Shown: positions 7,771-14,721 of the stretch, in pieces | Layout of the letters: every line of letters begins with the position of its first letter | Numbering within the stretch: position 1 is the stretch's first letter | Assembly: GCA_052390415.1 (NCBI GenBank) | Contig: JBQTGY010000163.1 | Location: 1-36,927 of the forward strand | Direction: 5' to 3' | Source of the DNA: JANNWF01 sp052390415 | Lineage (GTDB): Bacteria > Pseudomonadota > Gammaproteobacteria > Xanthomonadales > Xanthomonadaceae | DNA length: 36,927 nt | Notes under the pieces: model-generated | Databases searched by the model: none | Seen by the model: the letters and a program-made list of their open reading frames with translations, nothing else | Told to the model about the DNA's origin: nothing | Made by a program: the position numbers and the translations under genes

Positions 7771-9792
7771 ATGACCCATCGTAGTTGCGTGCCGATTTTG
7801 TCGTTGCTCGCCCTTGCTGTCTGCGGATCGGCGCAGGCCATTGATCCGACTTTGCAAGTGGTGAGTGGTCCGTCGAGCGCGGAAACGCGGCGCCCGGTGC
7901 CGTTGACGTCGGCGCGCTTCGAGCCTACTTCGCGGACCTTGGTTGCAACCACGCGGGCCGGCAATTTCACCTGCAATACCAGCCAAGTGCCGAATCCGAG
8001 CGCGCTCAAATTGCGACTTGATGGCGTCGAATATCCGATCACCACCAGCGCGCTGCCGGGATTGCTGGTCGCCCCGATCGAGTACTTGCCAACCACCGTC
8101 ACCTTTGCGTTGGGTCTGCTTGGCACCAGCCTGCCGGGCAGTTGTGCGTCCAGCAATACGACTTCGACCAACCTCGGCTTGATTTTCGAGACCCAACGCC
8201 GTTTGCCCGTTGCCGAAAGCGTGTTTTTTGATATCACCACGCGCAGCTTCCAGATCCGTGTGGCCGAGCCTGTGCTGTGCACGAGCTACGTGGCATTGGG
8301 CAGCGGCTCAGGGCTTCGGATTGCGCTGAACAGTTCCAACGAACCGCTTTTCAATGCCTCGACTGCCACTTCGTTGCCCGGATTCGCGACCATCAACTAT
8401 GCGTTGGGCACCTTCAATCTGGTGCCGGTTGCGCAAGGTGGCGCGGCGGCGCCAGGTGTGCAGTGCAGCGTGCCCAACTCGGTTGTCACCCTGACACCAG
8501 GCGGTGGTGGTGGCGGAAACTCGATCTTCAGCTCGGGATTCGAGCCTGCGAGCACGAGTGGCAACCCGTCCGACGTGACGGTCAGCATTTCTGGCATCGG
8601 CAGCGGCACGGCGGGCAACAACCAGCGCGGCACGGGCGCTCTGCCGGGTGGATCCCTGCAGTACCTCGTGCGGGTGCAGAACACGGGCGCAGTGTCCGCC
8701 GCGAATGTGCAAATGCGTGAGTTTGCGACCGGCCCACAAGCCATTGCGCAGCCCGGTCAGCCGCAGCCAGTGCAGATGCTGGCGGGCGAGTCCGGAAGCA
8801 GCACCTGCGTGCGAATCGGCGGCGGTGCCTGCCCGGCATTCGGATTTCCGATTTCGCTGAGCCTTGGCACCATAGCCCCGGGTGAAGGCTTTGAGTTCAC
8901 GCTCACGCGGGTGGTGTCGGCAAGCGCAACGCCAGGTCAACTTGGCCAGCTTGGTTACGCCGCGTTTGTCGATCCTGCCGGCGGTGGTCCGGATGCCAAT
9001 CTCAGCAACAATGGCGCCTGGTTGGCGGCGAGCATCATCTCCAATCAGCAGCCGGTGATCGCGGCGATCGGCAATCAGGGCATGACCGAAGACGGCACGC
9101 CATTGGCGCTTGCGGTCACGGTCACCGATCCGGAAGGTGATCCGTTGCAGACGCCTACGGTAACCAGCAATAACGCCACCTTGTTCCCGCCAGGGAGTCT
9201 GGTGATCACCGGCTCTACCAGCCCGTGGACGCTGACGATTACTCCTGCGGCCAACCAGAACGGCAGCGCCAATGTGCAGGTGTCGGCCACTGACGGCAAC
9301 TCGGCACCGAGAACGTTGACTTTCCAGGTCAGTGTCACCGCGGTCAATGATCCGCCGACTTTCAACCTGAATGTGGCGGGTGGCGAGTTGATCATGACCG
9401 GAGGCGTTGGCGGTTGCGTCCCACCGATCTGCACGGCGAGTGCGCTCAACTTCATCACCCAGCGGTTACCTGGACCGGCGACCGCCGTCGACGAAGCGAC
9501 GCAAGTCGTCAGGCCCAATACCGAGAAGGATGGCCTTGGCGACGCCCGCTTGATTGCTGGTGCATGTGTGCCTGCTGCCGTGGATGGCGTGGATCCCACA
9601 CTGTTTTTCACTGGCGGGCTGTTGCCGCGGGTGAATGAGCCGGGTGGCGCGGGCAGTTTCAACTTGGTGGCTTCGCTTGCGGGTGTGGCGGGTGCGGTGG
9701 ACTGCGCAATTACGGTGATCGATGACGGCTCGCCGGCGGCGGTGTCGCTGCCGCAGACACTGCGAATCCGTTACCAGGCACCACCGCCATAG
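7771..9792 (+). CDS. Large secreted protein with internal GFE motif, DUF11-like and cadherin-like domains
   Basis: The 673-residue product begins with a signal peptide (likely cleavage after AQA, residue 23). Residues about 24-240 form an unassigned beta-rich domain with several cysteines. A run of six glycines then leads into N-S-I-F-S-S-G-F-E-P (about 250-259). Next comes a domain with the look of DUF11 repeats (LQYLVRVQNTG..., about 285-395). A bacterial cadherin/Ig-like domain follows (about 425-535), with EDGTPLALAVTVTDPEGD and the ending VTAVNDPPTF. The C-terminal part ends in RIRYQAPPP. Such domains are typical of surface or secreted proteins. The open frame extends upstream to 7348, but the signal peptide and a GGAG at about 7755-7758 support the ATG at 7771. 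The I-F-x-x-G-F-E sequence is C-terminal in two other proteins of this window but internal here. Confidence 0.82.
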   Translation: MTHRSCVPILSLLALAVCGSAQAIDPTLQVVSGPSSAETRRPVPLTSARFEPTSRTLVATTRAGNFTCNTSQVPNPSALKLRLDGVEYPITTSALPGLLVAPIEYLPTTVTFALGLLGTSLPGSCASSNTTSTNLGLIFETQRRLPVAESVFFDITTRSFQIRVAEPVLCTSYVALGSGSGLRIALNSSNEPLFNASTATSLPGFATINYALGTFNLVPVAQGGAAAPGVQCSVPNSVVTLTPGGGGGGNSIFSSGFEPASTSGNPSDVTVSISGIGSGTAGNNQRGTGALPGGSLQYLVRVQNTGAVSAANVQMREFATGPQAIAQPGQPQPVQMLAGESGSSTCVRIGGGACPAFGFPISLSLGTIAPGEGFEFTLTRVVSASATPGQLGQLGYAAFVDPAGGGPDANLSNNGAWLAASIISNQQPVIAAIGNQGMTEDGTPLALAVTVTDPEGDPLQTPTVTSNNATLFPPGSLVITGSTSPWTLTITPAANQNGSANVQVSATDGNSAPRTLTFQVSVTAVNDPPTFNLNVAGGELIMTGGVGGCVPPICTASALNFITQRLPGPATAVDEATQVVRPNTEKDGLGDARLIAGACVPAAVDGVDPTLFFTGGLLPRVNEPGGAGSFNLVASLAGVAGAVDCAITVIDDGSPAAVSLPQTLRIRYQAPPP

Positions 9793-9818
9793 CCACTCGC
9801 CATCCCTTCGCGCAATGA

Positions 9819-9848
9819 CGAAACGCCGGAGCCCCCTCCGGCGTTTCG
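9819..9848 (+). terminator. Hairpin terminator between the secreted-protein gene and relA
   Basis: A perfect 13-bp stem, CGAAACGCCGGAG (9819-9831) with CTCCGGCGTTTCG (9836-9848), closes a CCCC loop. It is followed by the short pyrimidine stretch CTTTCC. It lies 27 bases after the stop codon at 9792. The T-run is short, but the stem is very stable. Confidence 0.8.
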
Positions 9849-9867
9849 CTTTCCAAGACTGCAAATC

Positions 9868-12027
9868 GTGAAGCGAACTGATCAACCTCTGCGCAACGTG
9901 ACTGACTGGCATCAAAGCCGTGACGCTGGCTTGCCAACGCTGCCGACCGCCTTGTTGGCTTGGGCGACCGAGGCGGACGTGGCAGTCGATGTGCAGTCGG
10001 AACGTGCGCGCCGCGAGCTGGCGCTCACCTTGAGCGCTCTGGACGCACTCAACGCGGACGCCGAAACCCTGTGCGCGGCGATCGTGTTCGGCTGTCAAAC
10101 CCCCACTCGCCCCGCGCCAACCGCCTATCTCAGCGGCGGCATCGCTGAACTGGTCGCCGGGCAAGCCGAAGCCGACAAGGTCTGGTTGATTTACGCCGAA
10201 CGTGGTGGTGGAGCCGGGGCGGAGGGTCTGCGCAGACTGCTGCTGGCGATCATTCGTGATGTGCGGGTGGTGCTGATCCTGTTGGCGCGACAGCTGGTTC
10301 GCCTGCGTGCGGCATCCACGCTTCCGGAAGACGCCCGCCGACAGCTGGCTCAGCTCACGGCCGATATTCACTCGCCCCTGGCTAATCGCCTTGGCATATG
10401 GCAGGTCAAGTGGGAGCTCGAGGATCTGGCGTTTCGGCACTCGCAGCCAGAAACATATCGTCGCATTGCCGACTTGCTGGACGAGCGTCGCGCGGATCGC
10501 GAGCGCTTCATCGAGGGATTCAAGAGCCAGTTGCGCCACGTGCTGCAAGCGGCGGGCGTGGAGGCCGAAGTCGCCGGCCGCCCCAAGCACATCTACAGCA
10601 TCTGGAAGAAGCTGCAACGAAAGGGTGTTCCGTTCAGCGAGTTGTATGACATTCGCGCGGTGCGCGTGCTGGTGCGTGATATCGACAGTTGTTACGCCGC
10701 ATTGGGCGTTGTGCACGGCCTTTGGTCGCCGGTGGCCGAAGAATTTGACGACTACATCGCGCATCCGAAGGGCAACCACTACCGGTCACTGCATACGGCA
10801 GTCATCGGCGCGGAGGGCAAAACCGTCGAAATCCAGATTCGTACATTCGAGATGCACGCGCATGCCGAGCTTGGTGTCGCCGCGCACTGGCGTTACAAGG
10901 AGGGCGGCGGCGGTGACGCCGATTTCGAACGCAAGATCGCGTGGATGCGGCAACTGCTGGAAACGCGGGAGGGCGACGAAGACGGCAGCCATGGCGAGAC
11001 GCATGCCAGCACTGCACTGATCGAAGATCGGATCTACGTGTTGACACCGCAAAACGCGGTGATCGATTTGCCACGCGGCGGCACCGTGCTCGACTTCGCG
11101 TATCACGTGCATACCGAAGTGGGGCATCGCTGTCGTGGCGCCAAGGTCAATGGCCGGATTGTGCCGCTGGGCCACCAGCCGCGCAGCGGTGACCGCATCG
11201 AGATCCTCACCGCCAAGAGTGCCGAGCCGAGACGCGACTGGCTGTTGGCGAACAATGCGTTTCTGGCCAGCTCACGTGCGCGCGACAAGGTGCGGGCGTG
11301 GTTTCATCGACTGGATCAAGCACGCAATTTGACCGCGGGCAAAGACTTGCTGGATCGCGAGCTGAAGCGAATGTCGCTGCATCAGCTTGATATCCAACTG
11401 GTGCTGCCAAAACTCAAGTTGCAAAAGCTCGAAGAACTCTATGTCGCGGTCGCGCTTGGCGACGTGAGCGCAGGGCAGGTGGCGCGCGCCTTGCACGACG
11501 CGGCGCAACCGGCGGCCGAGACGGCACGCACAACAGCACCACTGCCGACGGCTGCATTGGCGCGACCTCCCAAACCGGCCGCGGGATTCACCATCGAAGG
11601 TGTGGGTAACTTGCTGACGCAGATGGCGCGTTGCTGCCAGCCCGTTGCCGGGGATCCGATCCAGGGTTACCTCACCCAGGCCCGCGGCGTCAGTATCCAC
11701 CGCCGCGAATGTGTGGCGCTGCAGCGTTTGGCCGCCACCCATCCGGAGCGACTGCTGCCGGTCGAGTGGGGGCGGGGTCGAGTGCAGAGTTTTGGTGTGG
11801 ATGTGCTGGTGCGCGGTTATGACCGCAAATGGCTGCTGAAGGACCTCACCAACGTGATCGGCAGCGGCAACGCGCACATTCTGGGCTTGAACAGCCGGGT
11901 CGACGCAGCCAGCGGTATCGCCGAGCTTCGTTTCACCCTCAAGGTCAGTGACTTTGAGCAGTTGGACGCGCTGATCGCGAGGTTGTCCGCCATCGCAGGT
12001 GTCAACGAAGTTCGCCGCTGGCCTTGA
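9868..12027 (+). CDS. relA: GTP pyrophosphokinase RelA ((p)ppGpp synthetase I)
   Basis: RelA makes (p)ppGpp on stalled ribosomes in the stringent response. The 719 residues show the long-RSH layout. An N-terminal hydrolase-like region (about 30-200) lacks the HD motif, as expected for monofunctional RelA. The synthetase domain (about 230-345) has GRPKHIYSIWKK, YDIRAVRVLV and the acidic EEFDDYIAHPKGNHYRSLHT segment of RelA-type enzymes. A TGS domain (about 390-455) has DRIYVLTPQNAVIDLPRGG. A conserved-Cys region follows (ARCCQPVAGDPIQGYLT), and a C-terminal ACT domain ends at NEVRRWP. The start is GTG at 9868; no strong ribosome binding site is visible and no better ATG is in frame nearby. The terminator just upstream suggests its own promoter. 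Confidence 0.96.
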   Translation: MKRTDQPLRNVTDWHQSRDAGLPTLPTALLAWATEADVAVDVQSERARRELALTLSALDALNADAETLCAAIVFGCQTPTRPAPTAYLSGGIAELVAGQAEADKVWLIYAERGGGAGAEGLRRLLLAIIRDVRVVLILLARQLVRLRAASTLPEDARRQLAQLTADIHSPLANRLGIWQVKWELEDLAFRHSQPETYRRIADLLDERRADRERFIEGFKSQLRHVLQAAGVEAEVAGRPKHIYSIWKKLQRKGVPFSELYDIRAVRVLVRDIDSCYAALGVVHGLWSPVAEEFDDYIAHPKGNHYRSLHTAVIGAEGKTVEIQIRTFEMHAHAELGVAAHWRYKEGGGGDADFERKIAWMRQLLETREGDEDGSHGETHASTALIEDRIYVLTPQNAVIDLPRGGTVLDFAYHVHTEVGHRCRGAKVNGRIVPLGHQPRSGDRIEILTAKSAEPRRDWLLANNAFLASSRARDKVRAWFHRLDQARNLTAGKDLLDRELKRMSLHQLDIQLVLPKLKLQKLEELYVAVALGDVSAGQVARALHDAAQPAAETARTTAPLPTAALARPPKPAAGFTIEGVGNLLTQMARCCQPVAGDPIQGYLTQARGVSIHRRECVALQRLAATHPERLLPVEWGRGRVQSFGVDVLVRGYDRKWLLKDLTNVIGSGNAHILGLNSRVDAASGIAELRFTLKVSDFEQLDALIARLSAIAGVNEVRRWP

Positions 12028-12116
12028 TAGGCCAACACAGCCCTGCACGCTTGCTATTCTGCGAGCACATGGTCATCGAGCAGACGCGTGACGGGTACAG
12101 GCAGTGAAGTCCCAGA

Positions 12117-14636
12117 ATGATTGAGATTCCCGGCTATCGGATCGTGCGAGCGCTCGGGCGCGGCGGCATGGCCACCGTTTACCTCGCCATTCAGGAGTCC
12201 GTGCAGCGCGAGGTCGCCCTGAAGGTGATGTCGCCGACGCTGCACGGTGACGCCGAGTTCGGCGAGCGATTTCTGCGTGAGGCGCGCATCGCCGCCAGCT
12301 TGCGCCACCGCCATGTCGTGCAGATTCATGACGTGGGTCGCGCTGACGACTTGCATTACATGGCGATGGAGTATCTGTCCGGCGGGCCTGTGCTCAATCG
12401 CAGTCTGGGTGCGGGCGATCTGGCGTTCTGCTTGCGGGTGACGCGTGAAATGGCGCTGGCCCTGGATTACGCGCACAAGCGCGGGGTCATTCATCGCGAC
12501 ATCAAGCCCGACAACATCCTGTTGCGCGATGACGGTGCGGCGGTGCTGAGTGATTTCGGTATCGCGCGTGCGCAAGACAACAAGCGCATGACCATGACCG
12601 GCACCATCATGGGCACGCCGCATTACATGGCACCCGAACAAGCCTCGGGTGCGGCGGTTGATGGACGCGCGGATCTGTACAGCTTGGGCATCGTGTTCCA
12701 CGAGATGGTCGTCGGCGTGGTGCCATTCGATGCCACCGACTGGGTGTCCGTGGGTTTGATGCATTTGTCGGCGCCGGTGCCACGACTGCCGCAATCATTG
12801 GCCAAATTGCAGCCGCTGATTGACACCATGCTGGCCAAGGATCCGGCGGAGCGGTTGCAAACCGGCGCTGATCTCGCCGAAGTGATTGCCGACATGGAGC
12901 AGACCCTGAGCGGCCCGCGCTCGCCGCCGGTGAAGTGGCCGACACTTGCAGAAGAGCCCGTGGCGAAGCAGACCGCAACGCAAAAGGCGGCTGCCCAGCA
13001 GGCCGCCGAGCAACCGACGCGTCGTCGCGAGCCAGCGTTGGCAGACAGCAGCGATGAGCCCGAACTTGGCGAAATCGGCCAAGCACTGTCGCAGCCTTCT
13101 CGGCGTGGTCGCCGACGAAACGCCGTGGCCGCCGACACCGGCGTGGAACGGACGCGTACGCCGCTGTGGGCCTGGATGACTTTGCCGCTGCTGGTGCTGC
13201 TGCTGGCCTATTCGTTCCGTGAACCGCTGCGCGACTTGATCATCCCGAGTCGCACCGAAGAGTTGTTGTCGCAGGCCGAACAGGCACTGACTCAGGGTCG
13301 CTTGACCGGCACCCAGCCGCCCGGTGCCAGTGAACTTTTCCGCCAGGTGAGTGCGGTTGATCCCGACAATCAAGGCGCCCGTGAGGGTTTGATGCGGGTG
13401 GCTGAGGCCTTGCTCGTGCAGGCGCGCAAGGCGCTTGCCGATGACCGGGTCGCTGACGCCAAACGTGCCCTCGCGGAAGCGCGCGTCAACGGCGCCCCCG
13501 AGCGAGACATCGAGGCGATTGAAACCGACATCCGCGGTCGCGAACAGCTCGATGGGGCGATGGGCGATTTCATCGTGCTGGCGCAGGCAGCGCTGGCCAG
13601 TGGTCGCTTGGATGGTTCGGAAGACAGTGCGCTGTTCTGGTACGCCAAAGCGCTGGCGCTCGATCCCACCAGCAGCATTGCCCTGAGTGGGCGGCGTCAA
13701 GCTTTGACCGGGTTGTTGGAGCGGGCACGCGGTCTGGTGGATGCCGGCAAGTTCGACGAAGCACAGGTGCAAGTGGATGCGGTCGCCGCCGTCGAGCCAG
13801 CCCATCTCGGCTTGCCCGAAGCCCGCGGCCATCTGGCCGAGGCGCGGCAAAGGATCGAAGCGGGGGTCAGCAGCTTGATCGCTGAGGCCGAGGCACTGCT
13901 GAAACAGCGGCGGCTGATCTCCCCTGCTGGCAATAACGCGCGTGAACGTTACCGCAGCGCCTTGGCTCGTGAGCCGGGAAATGTCGAAGCGCAGGCAGGC
14001 TTGCGAAGTATCGCCACCAGCTTGCTGCAACAGGCGGCGCCACTGATATCGGACTATGCGTTTGATCGCGCGGCGAGCCTGCTGGATGAGGCCGCTGCCA
14101 CCGATGCCAACGTGCCCGGGTTGAGCGCGGCCCGTGCGCGGTTGCGCGAGTTGCAACAGAGTCGCGGCAGTCTCGCCTCGGGCATTTTGTCGCCGGAGCA
14201 GCAAGCCACCGTCCAGCAAACCTTGACCGCCGCCGTTGCGGCCAAAACGGCTGGCAATCTGACCTATCCGCCCGGTGAAAGCGCCTGGGACTTGTATCGT
14301 CGTGTGCTCTCGATCGAGCCCAACAATGCCACCGCCAAACAGGGCATAGCCGAATTGCCGGCCGCCAGCCGAGCCCAGTTCGAGGCGGCGTTGGGATCCA
14401 ATCGATTGGGTGCCGCGCGTGGGCATCTCGAAGGCTTGCAATCACTCGCGTCCAGCGACACGGCCTTGCCCGACATGAAGCGCCGCCTCGCTGCCGCGCT
14501 GATCGGCTACGCCACCGAACGCCTTGGCGCTGGAGAAACGGAGCGTGCCAGCAAGGCGCTGGAACAAGCCATCGAACTCGACCCCAACAACCCTGAAATC
14601 ACTTCACTGCGCGCGCGGTTGGAGCAGGCAGGCTGA
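12117..14636 (+). CDS. Transmembrane Ser/Thr protein kinase with periplasmic TPR-like repeats
   Basis: The 839-residue protein begins with a complete Hanks-type kinase domain (about 1-270). It has glycine loop GRGGMATVY (14-22), catalytic Lys in ALKVM (about 36), HRDIKPDN (HRD 126-128), DFG (146-148) and GTPHYMAPEQ (about 165-174). A cytoplasmic linker rich in Gln/Ala/Glu and Arg (about 270-345) follows. A single transmembrane segment (about 348-367, WAWMTLPLLVLLLAYSF) leads to an approximately 470-residue extracytoplasmic part. That part is four degenerate helical repeats of about 100-115 residues, each with a core like GRL-x(6-12)-A-x(3)-Y-x(2)-AL-x(2)-DP-N, similar to TPR units. PASTA domains are absent. 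The gene starts 89 bases after relA on the same strand. The signal and substrates are unknown. Confidence 0.9.
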   Translation: MIEIPGYRIVRALGRGGMATVYLAIQESVQREVALKVMSPTLHGDAEFGERFLREARIAASLRHRHVVQIHDVGRADDLHYMAMEYLSGGPVLNRSLGAGDLAFCLRVTREMALALDYAHKRGVIHRDIKPDNILLRDDGAAVLSDFGIARAQDNKRMTMTGTIMGTPHYMAPEQASGAAVDGRADLYSLGIVFHEMVVGVVPFDATDWVSVGLMHLSAPVPRLPQSLAKLQPLIDTMLAKDPAERLQTGADLAEVIADMEQTLSGPRSPPVKWPTLAEEPVAKQTATQKAAAQQAAEQPTRRREPALADSSDEPELGEIGQALSQPSRRGRRRNAVAADTGVERTRTPLWAWMTLPLLVLLLAYSFREPLRDLIIPSRTEELLSQAEQALTQGRLTGTQPPGASELFRQVSAVDPDNQGAREGLMRVAEALLVQARKALADDRVADAKRALAEARVNGAPERDIEAIETDIRGREQLDGAMGDFIVLAQAALASGRLDGSEDSALFWYAKALALDPTSSIALSGRRQALTGLLERARGLVDAGKFDEAQVQVDAVAAVEPAHLGLPEARGHLAEARQRIEAGVSSLIAEAEALLKQRRLISPAGNNARERYRSALAREPGNVEAQAGLRSIATSLLQQAAPLISDYAFDRAASLLDEAAATDANVPGLSAARARLRELQQSRGSLASGILSPEQQATVQQTLTAAVAAKTAGNLTYPPGESAWDLYRRVLSIEPNNATAKQGIAELPAASRAQFEAALGSNRLGAARGHLEGLQSLASSDTALPDMKRRLAAALIGYATERLGAGETERASKALEQAIELDPNNPEITSLRARLEQAG

Positions 14637-14721
14637 CGAAGGCACCACCTCCACGAATTCTGGTGGGTCGCAACAGTCGAAGGGCATTGCGCCCGTTTCA
14701 CGCACCACCAAACAAACCGCC

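Noticed and set aside
7771..7830. Lipobox in the signal peptide of the 673-residue secreted protein (LAVC)
   Set aside because: The residue before Cys is Val, which is unusual for a lipobox, and a normal signal peptidase I site (AQA) lies five residues later.
8503..8520. GGTGGTGGT run as a possible microsatellite or phase-variable tract
   Set aside because: The run is short, mixed in its third bases, and in frame as a glycine linker; a unit gain or loss would not shift the frame.
9466..10779. 437-codon open frame on the minus strand
   Set aside because: It spans the terminator and parts of two well-supported plus-strand genes; no domain was seen.
12795..14441. 548-codon open frame on the minus strand
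   Set aside because: It is antisense to the Ser/Thr kinase gene, has no recognisable motif and has shadow-type composition.
14637..14721. Terminator between the convergent kinase and beta-helix genes
   Set aside because: Only short dyads (CCACC/GGTGG and GGGC/GCCC) are present and no T-run follows in either direction.
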